Source of the DNA: Misgurnus anguillicaudatus
Lineage: Eukaryota > Chordata > Actinopteri > Cypriniformes > Cobitidae
Reading direction: 5' to 3'
Length of the DNA: 64,000 nt
Assembly (NCBI RefSeq): GCF_027580225.2
Contig: NC_073342.2
Location: 18,265,001 to 18,329,000 of the forward strand
The translations under genes were made by a program, and so were the position numbers. Below are positions 44,100 through 52,909 of the stretch, piece after piece (positions within the stretch are counted from its first letter, which is position 1; each line of letters opens with the position of its first letter). The notes beneath the pieces were generated by a model. That model saw only the letters and a list, made by a program, of their open reading frames with translations. It searched no databases and had not been told where the DNA came from.

Positions 44100-47000
44100 G
44101 TGTTGTAGTTGAATTATGCTGAATACTAAATAACCTATTATCACTGATTAAAGGAAAACAGCACTGTTTTTCAATATTTTACTATGTTCTTACCTTAACT
44201 TACACAAATTAGTACACGATTATCTTTTTTTAATGCGTGCACTTGATCTTTGAGCGCGTCGTGAATGTGTTGGCGTTTGGCCTGGCCCTATTCGTTCCTT
44301 GGGATTCAGGCAGGAGTGAGTTTAGAGGCCACCAGGCACTTCCATGTTTTCCCTATTTAAAGATTGTTACATGAGTAGTTACACGAGTAAGTATGGTGGC
44401 ACAAAATAAAAATTTGATTTTTTTAAGGGGATAAAAAAAGAGAACTATATTGTATGGCGGAAGAGCACTTAGTTAGCAGCACTTTGACATCAGGTGCAGT
44501 AATATTGCCGAAGTTTGAGCGAGAGGGGGAGGAGTCAGGTGTGATTATGTTACTGCGCGCCGAGGTTGAAGTGCTGCAAACTAAGTGCTCTTCCACTATA
44601 CAATATAGTTCTCAGTTTTTTATCCGCTTAATAAGTCGCAACATTTTATTTTGTGCCAACATACTACTCATGTAACAGTCTTTGAAGGGGGAGGCATGGA
44701 GGTTTTTGATGGCTTCTGAATTTATCCCTGTTTGGATCCTGGGGAGTGAATGGGGCTGGGCTGGATGCTGACACATTCACGGCGCGCCGTACAAGGATTG
44801 GGTGCACACATTGAAAAAAAGGTAGGGCTGTATTAATTCATCTAAGTTGAGGTAAGAACATAGTAAAATATTGAAAAACGGTGCTGTTTTCCGTTAAGGA
44901 CTCCTAGGATAAATCATATTTTCTTCCAACAACCAGGTGCCGCCCTACATGTTCATGACTTTTCCATTGTCGATGTGGAATGGCTGGTGAAGAACGTCAC
45001 CTACAGAGAGAACTGCTACGTGTGCTTCACCGATGATCAATCTGTCCAGTTTATCTTCTCCTGGAAGACGCCTGCATCTCGTCTGCACTGCTCCCCGTGG
45101 ACTCTGCTTCGATCCCTCAGGGAGCAGATAAAAAACAGCACTGAGTTGGACAACAGGTGATGCAGGGAGAGTCTTAAATTGAGATGTTTCTTTGTGTTTC
45201 TCTAAAGTTATTTTTCATTCCCTTCCACAGTTTCATTCGAAATCTTACACTTTTCACCGAAGACCCAGACAGAGCCTATCCCAGCCAAAATGTGGTGTGG
45301 AAGAGGTTCGAGAAGGCATTTGTTGTGTTATTTGGACTGGTGACTTATGCACCTGTATTTAAAGACTACCTCTATGAAGGTCTCAGGCAGTTCTATGCGG
45401 ACAACGTCATGTATATGGAAATCAGAGCTTTGCTACCATTGGTATGGATACGTTGGTCTTTAGTTAGTACACAAATGCATTAAACTATAGTATATACTAA
45501 TGTTCATTTGTGTTTGACCATTGACATACGAACTTGATGGAAGACGAAATGATAGAAACTGGAGTATGCAGGCCTACCAGGAAGTAGTAAAAAGATTTAC
45601 AGCAGATTACCCAGACTCCTTAGGGGCTCGGGTGATCTTCACCGTCAACAGGTTAGATACACATTGCATTAGATCAGAGATGCGTTCAGTCCAGTCCAGT
45701 CAAGTTATTATTTATTTCTCTTGGATCTTGCAGGGGCGTGAATGAAACCGAGGCTGTGAACGCAATAAAGGAGGCAATGATATTACAGAAGAACTTTCCA
45801 GACATCATGGCAGGCTTTGACTTTGTGGGTATATGTTGGTTGAGCATTTGCTGACATTCGCGTTAACTATAGATGGATGAATTATCACTTCTATAACTCC
45901 AGGTTGGACAAGAAGATCGTGGCAGACCGTTGTGGTACTTCAAGGAGGCTTTGAGTTTACCAGAAGAGGAGGGTGTTAAACTACCCTACTTTTTCCATGC
46001 AGGAGAGACAGGTTTCTTTGACATATTAATGCTTCTTACATCTGGTCGCCCTTTAGCCTCATGTGCTCTCAAAGCAATGTTCAATGTGTGTTTTATTTTA
46101 TGGTTGACACAATAACATTCATTCAAACATCTTTATTCCATACGTAGATTTACAAGGAGCAGATGTGGATCAGAACATTATGGATGCTATTTTATTCAAC
46201 ACCACACGTATTGGTCACGGCTTTGCCTTGGCCCATCACCCTTTAGTCAAAGAGATGTCTAGAAAGTTGGATGTGCCCATAGAAGTTTGTCCTATCTCAA
46301 ATCAGGTATTTTAAAAGTTTATTATAGTTTAACAATAATGTATTTGATTAAACTGACACTTTGATTTAGCGGTGGTTTCCAGGTCAGGGTTAAAGGAATA
46401 GTCTACTCATTTTCAGTATTACAATATGTTATTACCTTAACTAAGAATTGTTGATACATCCCTCTATCATCTGTGTGCGTGCACGTAAGCGCTGGAGCGC
46501 GCTGCGACGCTTCGATAGCATTTAGCTTAGCCCCATTCATTCAATGGTACCATTTAGAGAAAAAGTTAGAAGTGACCAAACACATCAACGTTTTTCCTAT
46601 TTAAGACGAGTAGTTATACGAGCAAGTTTGGTGGTACAAAATAAAACGTAGCGCTTTTCTAAGCGGATTTAAAAGAGGAACTATATTTTATGGCGTAATA
46701 GCACTTTTGGGAGTACTTCGACTCGCCTGAAAAGTCGCTCCCCTTCTCACTCTCATAATGGGAGAGGGAGGGTGTTACTGCGCCGAGTCGAAGTACTCCC
46801 AAAAGTGTTATTACGCCATAAAATATAGTTCCTCTTTTAAATCCGCTTAGAAAAGCTCTACGTTTTATTTTGTACCACCAAACTTGCTCGTATAACTACT
46901 CGTCTTAAATAGGAAAAACGTTGATGTGTTTGGTCACTTCTAACTTTTTCTCTAAATGGTACCATTGAATGAATGGGGCTAAGCTAAATGCTATCGAAGC

Positions 47001-48060
47001 GTTGCAGCGCGCTCCAGCGCTTACGTGCACGCACACAGATGATAGAGGGATGTATCAACAATTCTTAGTTAAGGTAATAATAATTTAGACTATTAATAAT
47101 AGACTATTCCTTTAATAAGTAAGAATGCATGAAATAGCTTTAGACCCCCACTTTAAAATAATTCAAATGGTTTGAATACAGTGCTGATTTGTTTTAGGTG
47201 TTGAAACTGGTCTCAGACCTGAGGAATCACCCAGCGGCAGCGCTGATGGCCGAGGGTCATCCTTTAGTCATCAGCTCTGATGATCCGTCTCTTTTTGGGG
47301 CTACTGGACTTTCTTATGATTTCTATGAAGCCTTTGTGGGGTTCGGAGGATTGAGCTCTGATTTAGGCACATTGAAAAAGCTGACAATAAACTCTCTCAG
47401 GTAAAATATTTTTAAACGTCTAACTTTTTAAAAGCCTTAAAGCACTTGTGACGCTTGACCACAAAACCAGTCATTAGTCACATGCATATATTTGTAGCAA
47501 TAGCCAACAATACATTGTATGGGCCATAATTATAAATTTTTAATGCCAAAAATCATTAGGATATTAAGTAAAGATCAGACTGGAAGATGTCATATATGAA
47601 GAAGATATTTTTTACATTTCTAACCGTAAATATATAAAATCTCAATTACAAAAAATTACCCATATGACTGGTTTTGTGGTCCAGTGTCACATTTGCTTGA
47701 TAATACGTATATAATTAGAATTGGGAAATTGGGAGTTGGTTTTAAAATTTGATATAAAACTGATTTTTATATATTATATCTTAATACAAAAAACGTCAAA
47801 TAAATTAATATAATGTAATACATACGATTATATATGGCCATTCATAATAATCCAGATATAATTGAATTTATCAAATTCATGTTGTGATCTTTATATAAAC
47901 AAATCTTTTTATTATGTGTTTAACTTTTATTGTCGTCTCATTTCTTTCTAGGTACAGCTCATTGCCAGATCAAATGAAGAAAAACGCTATTGCAGCTTTG
48001 CTGGTAAAATGGGACAAATTTGTACTAGAGAGTTTATTAGGAAGTACCACTAGTCTCTGA
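43799..48060 (+). CDS. ada2: ada2 (cecr1), secreted adenosine deaminase 2; nine coding exons
   Basis: ADA2 deaminates adenosine and deoxyadenosine outside cells or in lysosomes and acts as a growth-factor-like protein. The nine exons join to 1,527 nt (508 aa; human 511). Visible parts: a signal peptide ([14 protein letters not shown]), a dimerisation segment, HVHD (zinc ligands His105, His107), a putative receptor-binding insert with its Cys residues, HAGE (His348 zinc, Glu351 catalytic), RIGHG (His376) and SSDD (Asp433 zinc, Asp434). Several N-glycosylation sequons (NVT, NST, NLT, NTT) fit secretion. Every frame is intact. The one oddity is exon 4, whose 5' boundary has no AG. Fish often have two copies, ada2a and ada2b; I cannot tell which this is. 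Confidence 0.94.
44148..44897. mobile_element. TTAA foldback element in ada2 intron 1
   Basis: Bounded by TTAA, 750 bp, with long diverged arms: GTTTTTCAATATTTTACTAT against ATAGTAAAATATTGAAAAAC, and GGAAGAGCACTTAG against CTAAGTGCTCTTCC near the centre. No coding frame. It fills most of the intron and shares its family with 46,390-47,115 and the half copy at 18,414. Confidence 0.8.
44937..45156 (+). CDS. ada2: ada2 coding exon 2 (HVHD zinc motif)
   Basis: 220 nt from AACCAG to [32 protein letters not shown] carries two zinc-binding histidines, followed by the receptor-binding insert. Confidence 0.94.
45231..45441 (+). CDS. ada2: ada2 coding exon 3
   Basis: 211 nt after [28 protein letters not shown] to [12 protein letters not shown]; donor TTG|GTATGG, phase 0. 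One residue shorter than human in the RARLLP segment. Confidence 0.92.
45527..45651 (+). CDS. ada2: ada2 coding exon 4 (acceptor lacks AG)
   Basis: [20 protein letters not shown] to GARVIFTVN matches the human [20 protein letters not shown] segment and must start at 45,527 to keep the frame. The preceding bases are TTGACA instead of an AG. The donor CAACAG|GTTAGA is normal, phase 2. Confidence 0.82.
45734..45824 (+). CDS. ada2: ada2 coding exon 5
   Basis: 91 nt after [27 protein letters not shown] to IMAGFDF. The donor is TTT|GTGGGT: the other nearby GT would shift the frame of exon 6, so phase 0 ending at 45,824 is required. Confidence 0.85.
45903..46011 (+). CDS. ada2: ada2 coding exon 6 (HAGET)
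   Basis: 109 nt, [20 protein letters not shown] then [13 protein letters not shown] with zinc His348 and catalytic Glu351. Donor ACAG|GTTTCT. Confidence 0.93.
46148..46305 (+). CDS. ada2: ada2 coding exon 7
   Basis: 158 nt after [34 protein letters not shown] (His376) and [10 protein letters not shown]. Donor CAG|GTATTT, phase 0. Confidence 0.94.
46390..47115. mobile_element. TTAA foldback element in ada2 intron 7, near-perfect arms
   Basis: Bounded by TTAAAGGAATAGTCTA and TAGACTATTCCTTTAA, 726 bp. The two arms of roughly 330 bp differ at only a few positions and flank a centre of about 70 bp (near 46,735-46,785). Non-coding. Confidence 0.85.
47198..47400 (+). CDS. ada2: ada2 coding exon 8 (SSDD)
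   Basis: 203 nt, [34 protein letters not shown] (Asp433/Asp434), [15 protein letters not shown]. Human sequence is nearly the same. Confidence 0.95.
47448..47690. mobile_element. MITE in ada2 intron 8 (GACCACAAAACCAGTCAT)
   Basis: Left GACCACAAAACCAGTCAT is mirrored by right ATGACTGGTTTTGTGGTC, about 240 bp, AT-rich and non-coding. A very common fish family. Confidence 0.8.
47952..48060 (+). CDS. ada2: ada2 coding exon 9 (last)
   Basis: 109 nt after [27 protein letters not shown] then WDKFVLE, ending TGA at 48,058-48,060. Confidence 0.92.
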
Positions 48061-48524
48061 ACCATGACAATTTTAACACTGGAGTATTGTTCGCTCTATT
48101 TTAAATCAAATATGTGCACATACAGGAATCTAAAGACTATAATATATACTGTGTGTGTTTGATATGAGGAAATGAATTGTAATGCCTTAAATTGGCTTGT
48201 ACTGCCATCTGCTGCAGAATCTTTATACTTCATTCAAAGGCTGTTCGCAACAACATTGAGGACTTGAACCTCAGTACTAATTGTGATGAGGTTTTAGGAC
48301 AGAATAATTTGTAGATATTCACAATGTACAATCACTTCTTGTTTTTAAAACACTCTTGTATTTTATTGAACTTGACAGGTGGAATTGAATGAATATGTGT
48401 TTTTAACATAAATGTTTAAAACCAAAAACAATGGTGACAAAATCTCAATGCCAAAATCAGAATGGCCAAATGTATGTAAAATGTTTTATTGTCCTGTATT
48501 GCTCTGCATTACTGACGGTCATTC
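48061..48524. other. convergent ada2/ribc2 intergenic interval
   Basis: 464 bp between the two stop codons. For ribc2 (- strand) AATAAA hexamers occur at 48,485-48,490, 35 bp past its stop, and at 48,362-48,367. No clear AATAAA for ada2 on the + strand was seen, so the two 3' UTRs may overlap. Confidence 0.6.
48485..48490 (-). terminator. ribc2: ribc2 polyadenylation signal AATAAA
   Basis: Reads AATAAA on the - strand just downstream of the ribc2 stop; would give a very short 3' UTR. Confidence 0.5.
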
Positions 48525-48603
48525 TTATCTATTGCTGCTTTTAAACTGGGCAAAGTAGTGATCATCGGGAATGTTGGTGTAAACTTCCTGAAGATGTTTC
48601 TGC
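48525..48603 (-). CDS. ribc2: ribc2 coding exon 7 (last)
   Basis: 79 nt after TTTACAG, QKHLQEVYTNIPDDHYFAQF then KSSNR and TAA. The ending resembles the YTN...YF-QFN-SSR close of RIB43A proteins. Confidence 0.92.
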
Positions 48604-51600
48604 CTGTAAATAGAAACACAGAGGTAACGATAATTTCCTTTTAAAAGCTAAATCTGTAAAATTCAGTCAATGCTTTTGGATAAACTAGACACAAGTAGGT
48701 GCAAAAAGTATAAATAACAGGGTGTCATTGCTTACTACTTCAAATAAGCATTTTAAAATCATTCACAAATTTAGTAATGCAGGCCTGTCGGCTATAATCA
48801 CTCACTGAGCATCGTGGTCCTGGGCCAGTCGAGTGTTGGTGTTGTCCAAAGCCCTGCGCATCTCCTTATTGGCCCGTGCCTGCTGTCTTTCAAGCAGCAA
48901 TGCGGTGCGGGCCGATGCCATTCGCGAGTTATACTCCTGCATCTCCTTCTCCCGCTGCTGAAGGCTAGCACGCTGCACAATAAACATTGTTTATTGCACA
49001 TTATTATATAGCATCTTTATGCTAGCAAACTCCTAAATGTTGACTAATCTCAATTATACTCATTTAAAAAACAACTTTTTGTCCAGTAAAATGCCCTAGC
49101 AATGCTATTGCCATGGGTTTCATTACCAGGTAATGCACATACTCATAAAACATGTAGCTTAATTGCCCTGCTAGTCATTTTGCCAAAAGCATCTGCTACG
49201 TGCAAGATTTTATCAAAACAAAATTTCGTGCTTACCTTCTTCTCCTCTGCCTGTTGTTGCTGGTATTGAGTATAGTGTTGGAGCTCTTTCGGGGTCATTC
49301 CCTTGTAACAGTCCCTGCGGAGGCGAGACAGACCCAGCACACTAGCACTCTGTTCAGGGTTTTCGGTCAGCAGGTCTCCGTTAAGCTGGTTCAAGATGTC
49401 CGTCTGGTTATTTTCCTCCTCCTCTCGACGCTCTTGAAGACGTCTCTGTCTAATTTCTGCAGCCTATGACCAGGGAGATGGAAAAAAACATGATGGCATG
49501 ATCAAGGATAAAAACCTTTACATGCAGTATATGGGTGATTCTCACGAAACCACTGAAACACCACGGGACTAATGATTTTAGCTTTAAAATGTGTAATACA
49601 GTAACATTAAAAAGCATCAGAATTAACACAATACTGTGTTCTACCTTGCACAGTGTGTGATTTCAACATAAGAATTTATAATTGGAAATTTTATCTCATT
49701 TTCTGCTGAAATTCTCATTACTGCAATGTGTCCGGCTGTGTTTGAACATGCGTTATGTTGTAATTTAATCAAATTAACACAAAAATATTAAGAAAAAAAA
49801 TAAATGGATGTTTTGCTAGACTACTTTAGATGAGGGAAAAAATAATTACTGAATATTCATGTATAATAATAATGAAGAAAAATTAGGAAAATGATGTATC
49901 CATGCCTGATGTTCTCATCCTCCGCAACCCTTTTTGAGAACAGTTTAAGCACACATACAGAATTTTAATAAAGTTTGATTTTGAGTGACCAAGCACATGG
50001 ACCAGTTACTTCAAGATGGCTACCAGGTAAGATCATTTTTTTACAGTTCATTTGAAATATTGTCTTGTCAGAATCCTTACACAACATTTTGATTATCATT
50101 ACCGCAACAGATGCTTATTAAATGTTAATTTAATTAATAGAAGCATAATACTTTGATTTTAAATGCATGTGTAGAATCTCCAAATTATGTTCTTTCAGGT
50201 TTGTCGTGTCATTTTGAAAATATGTCAGTGTTGATGTTTTCTGACTGTTGCGGTAATGAGATTTTTTAGGACAAATTTTTTTAATTATGTTACAAAAAGT
50301 GTTAAATGATAAGTAAACGTTTTTAAATTAATGTTCCAATTTACTCCAGACTTTGTTTTTCAATGTCTGGTGGGAAAAAAAGTAAATTTAAGCAATTTTT
50401 ACATTTTCATGCTTGACATTTTTAAAACCAAGTTTTCGTGAGAATCACTCATATTCTCCAATTGTATTTCCTACTTGTCTTATTATTGGGACTAACCAGT
50501 GCCAAGTTGAAGTCTTTGGTGGCAGCGGCTGCAGCTTTCTTGCATTGCTCCTCCATCTTTTGCAGTTCAAGAGCTCGGTTGTCCAAAGACAGTCTGCTTT
50601 GATCATACTGATGCACTTCACAGTATGTAAACAAAAGATTTTAACATTTTATAGTTATATAGGATTACAACTTGACATCTACTCTACAGCATATAACCAT
50701 ATCAATATTGCTTATGGTCCTTTGCAGAATTGATGGGGGTCTAAATGGGATTGGTTGAGTTTAAAAAAATAAAATAGTTGCCAAGAAAGTGGCTGGAGCA
50801 CAAATATAGTATAAATAACGTTATATTTGTACTTTTTTACACCTTTTAATTGCTTTTTAGCGAGAAATTAGTATATATTTTTTTCAAATATGGGATTAGT
50901 TATCACAAAGGCACTCTTTGTTTCTTCATTCACCGAAGTCACTGCCTTATAAGGGAAGTGAGGCAACAAGTCAGCTGCCTGTTTCGGATGCAGACTTTGA
51001 TGTACAGTAGGGCATCTCTCTCCAAGGGTTCTTGGCTTGTAAATGGATTCCTATCTACTAACATACCTTGTTGTTTTAGCTGTTGTTTGGTTTGTTCTCG
51101 TTCTTGTTGCTGTTGAATGCACCATGCTCTAAGCTGATCCTTCTGCTTTCTCAGCCGGTCCGACAAGGCCAGATCTTCTCCTGTAAGGCCGGGCAATATC
51201 TCCATCCCCTCCTGCTTCTTCAGCAGCTCTGGATCATTCAGATCAAACTCACGTCTGCTGGTGGCCTGTTGAAACTGTTGTCTGAACTGTGTGATGGCTT
51301 CATTCAGAAGGCGCTCATCCTTCTTCTGTCGCTGGTCCAGGATACAAGCGACACGATCTCCAAACATGAGGTCATTAGCTAAAATCACATGAATAAAACA
51401 TTTGGGGAACTCAAATCTTGTTGCTTAATGTTTTTTTTTCTGTTATGTGACAATCATAGCCTATATTTATTCATCACTGCTTCACAAACAACACAAATTG
51501 TAATGGTTTTCCATTACAAATACCTCTATGAACCAGCTGTCCCTACTGAAGATACCAGCTGAAACCTAAACTGCTTGGCTGGTTTTAGCTAGTCTCCCAG

Positions 51601-52312
51601 CTTAGTTAGCTGGTTAAGCAGGCTGGTTTCGGAGGAGTTCTGGACACTTTTTAGCTTGTCAGGCTGGACTTACAGTAGCTGGTTTAACTCCCAGCCTGGC
51701 CAGCTAAAAAAAAGGGGGTGTCCAAAGCCCTCTAAAACCAGCCTGCCACACCAGTTTGGTTGGTCTTTTCAGTAGGATCAGCTGTTTATCATTAAAACCT
51801 TTACAAAATTCCTTTATGTAGTGTGTTTTGCGTCTTATCCCAGTAGGATTTAATGGTGCTCTATTGGTTCCCATCCACCAAATAACGTCACACAAAAATG
51901 TAAAAAAGAGAAATCTAAATAAATAATTGTTTAATTAATTGGTAATAAATCAACAGTTAGCAATGGAGTAAATTGGCTAATACTAAAAAAATAATGATAA
52001 ACTGATGATATTATAGTTTCACAGGACTAACCGTAAGCGTTAAATTCATCCGCTTCTCGTTGCTCTTGTTCTCTTCTTTCTTTAACTTGTTGGTCGAGGG
52101 CATCTTTATCAACCTAACCGAGAGAAAAAATAATAACTCAAAGCCGTAAGATAGACCACGTCATTTAACGTTACCGAGATATGAAATAAACTTACTCCCG
52201 TCGTCCGAACTTTATCATTGAAAATCTTCTCTTTGCGTTGTTCCTCTCTGGTTTTTCTTCTGTCAAATTGTAAAGCTTCGGTTCGGTCACAAAGATGTTC
52301 AACGTAGCTCAT
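48525..52312 (-). CDS. ribc2: ribc2, RIB43A-like coiled-coil protein 2; seven coding exons
   Basis: RIBC2 is a filamentous microtubule inner protein of ciliary and flagellar doublets, on the lumenal side of the A-tubule ribbon. Seven minus-strand exons join to 1,104 nt (367 aa plus stop), about the usual RIB43A length. The protein is almost all helical and rich in E, Q, R and K. Features recognised as RIBC2 rather than RIBC1: KIFNDKVRTTGVDKDALDQQ near the N-terminus, TSRREFDLNDPELLKKQ, LQKMEEQCKKA followed by KDFNLAL, LLTENPEQ, KGMTPKEL, EMRRALDNTNTRLAQD and the C-terminal YTNIPDDHYFAQF. All splice sites are GT-AG and phases agree. It converges on ada2, and a candidate RFX X-box lies about 100 bp upstream of the ATG. 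Confidence 0.92.
48806..48972 (-). CDS. ribc2: ribc2 coding exon 6
   Basis: 167 nt after TGTGCAG, RASLQQREKEMQEYNSRMAS then EMRRALDNTNTRLAQDHDA; donor CA|GTGAGT, phase 2. Confidence 0.92.
49236..49463 (-). CDS. ribc2: ribc2 coding exon 5
   Basis: 228 nt, AAEIRQRRLQERREEEENNQ, GDLLTENPEQSASVLGLSRL, CYKGMTPKELQHYTQYQQQQ. Phase 0 at both ends. Confidence 0.93.
49530..50455. mobile_element. DNA transposon remnant in ribc2 intron 4 (GTGATTCTCACGAAA)
   Basis: GGGTGATTCTCACGAAA at left and TTTTCGTGAGAATCACTC at right are inverted repeats about 920 bp apart. The interior is AT-rich with no open transposase. It accounts for nearly the whole intron. Confidence 0.75.
50497..50615 (-). CDS. ribc2: ribc2 coding exon 4
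   Basis: 119 nt, HQYDQSRLSLDNRALELQKM then EEQCKKAAAAATKDFNLAL. The acceptor CTGTGAAG has a poor pyrimidine tract; the donor is CTG|GTTAGT. Confidence 0.85.
51067..51378 (-). CDS. ribc2: ribc2 coding exon 3
   Basis: 312 nt, largest exon: ANDLMFGDRVACILDQRQKK, ATSRREFDLNDPELLKKQ, GLTGEDLALSDRLRKQK. Acceptor TTTTAG, donor AAG|GTATGT. Confidence 0.94.
51536..51780. mobile_element. CAGCTGG foldback repeat in ribc2 intron 2
   Basis: CCTACTGAAGATACCAGCTG at left and the inverse TTTTCAGTAGGATCAGCTG at right, with repeated CAGCTGGTTT / AAACCAGC words between. A common cyprinid CCAGCTGG-type palindrome. Confidence 0.6.
52032..52113 (-). CDS. ribc2: ribc2 coding exon 2
   Basis: 82 nt between CGGTTAG and donor G|GTTAGT: VDKDALDQQVKERREQEQRE then ADEFNAY; phase 0 to 1. 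Confidence 0.9.
52196..52312 (-). CDS. ribc2: ribc2 coding exon 1
   Basis: 39 codons from ATG (52,312 down) to donor GGA|GTAAGT: MSYVEHLCDRTEALQFDRRK then IFNDKVRTTG. Confidence 0.92.
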
Positions 52313-52909
52313 TTTTCAATATCACCTCTGTTAATCTATTAGGATTAATATAAAATGTAATCAAATCACCGAGCGTCAGGGGACACACGACTAATGCAAA
52401 ACATACTCGTTGCTAAGATACTAAAGACTCGTGTCGTGTTTGAAAAGGGCGCCATCTTTCGGTCGCTTGTTAAAATCATAGACTGGAAAAAAAATAAAGA
52501 AACCCCCACATTTATTAATGGTTATAGGCTACACTTGTTAATATTCAGAGACGTGTTTGAATGAACCATGGGATTCAAATGTGTCTGTGATGTTTTATTG
52601 TTTTGTTTCTGGACACAAAACTTTTGTGATGGTGATTTTTTTTTTAAACCCATGCACATTTACAAAGGCTGTTTATTTAGCTTATTGAAGCTTCTCTTCC
52701 ATTGTACAGCCTCTGCATGGTCGTCTTCCCTTGTCTGGGACTGCGGTCAAGCCAGCCGCCACTCCGAAAAAGACGGTCAAACTAGCCCCCCGTTTTTTTT
52801 CTGTGTGCACATAAATTAGACATTACGGTAAACGCACGAGAGGAATGATTTCAAAATAAAAGTTTCTCACTTAATCTGTTGATATTTCTGTTGCATTATG
52901 TGTCTGTTT
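52313..52909. other. ribc2 upstream interval
   Basis: Contains the short ribc2 promoter region next to the ATG; the rest is unremarkable single-copy looking sequence before the minisatellite. No gene was recognised. Confidence 0.5.
52409..52421 (-). promoter_or_regulatory. ribc2: candidate RFX X-box upstream of ribc2
   Basis: GTTGCTAAGATAC has a perfect first RFX half-site (GTTGCT) and a partial second half (AGATAC against RGYAAC, 4 of 6). It lies 97 bp upstream of the ribc2 ATG, where X-boxes usually stand in ciliary genes. The X-box is near-palindromic, so its strand is not informative. Confidence 0.4.

Noticed and set aside
45441..45527. U12-type (AT-AC) intron to explain the missing AG in ada2
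   Set aside because: The 5' end is GTATGG, not ATATCC or GTATCC, and no TCCTTAAC-type branch site is visible.
45824..45903. Donor at GTG-G|GTATAT for ada2 exon 5
   Set aside because: It would put exon 6 out of frame; TTT|GTGGGT keeps GFDF-VGQEDRG in phase.
48814..49011. Plus-strand frames opposite ribc2 exons
   Set aside because: They are shadows of the real minus-strand coiled-coil exons, which match RIBC2 and splice in phase.
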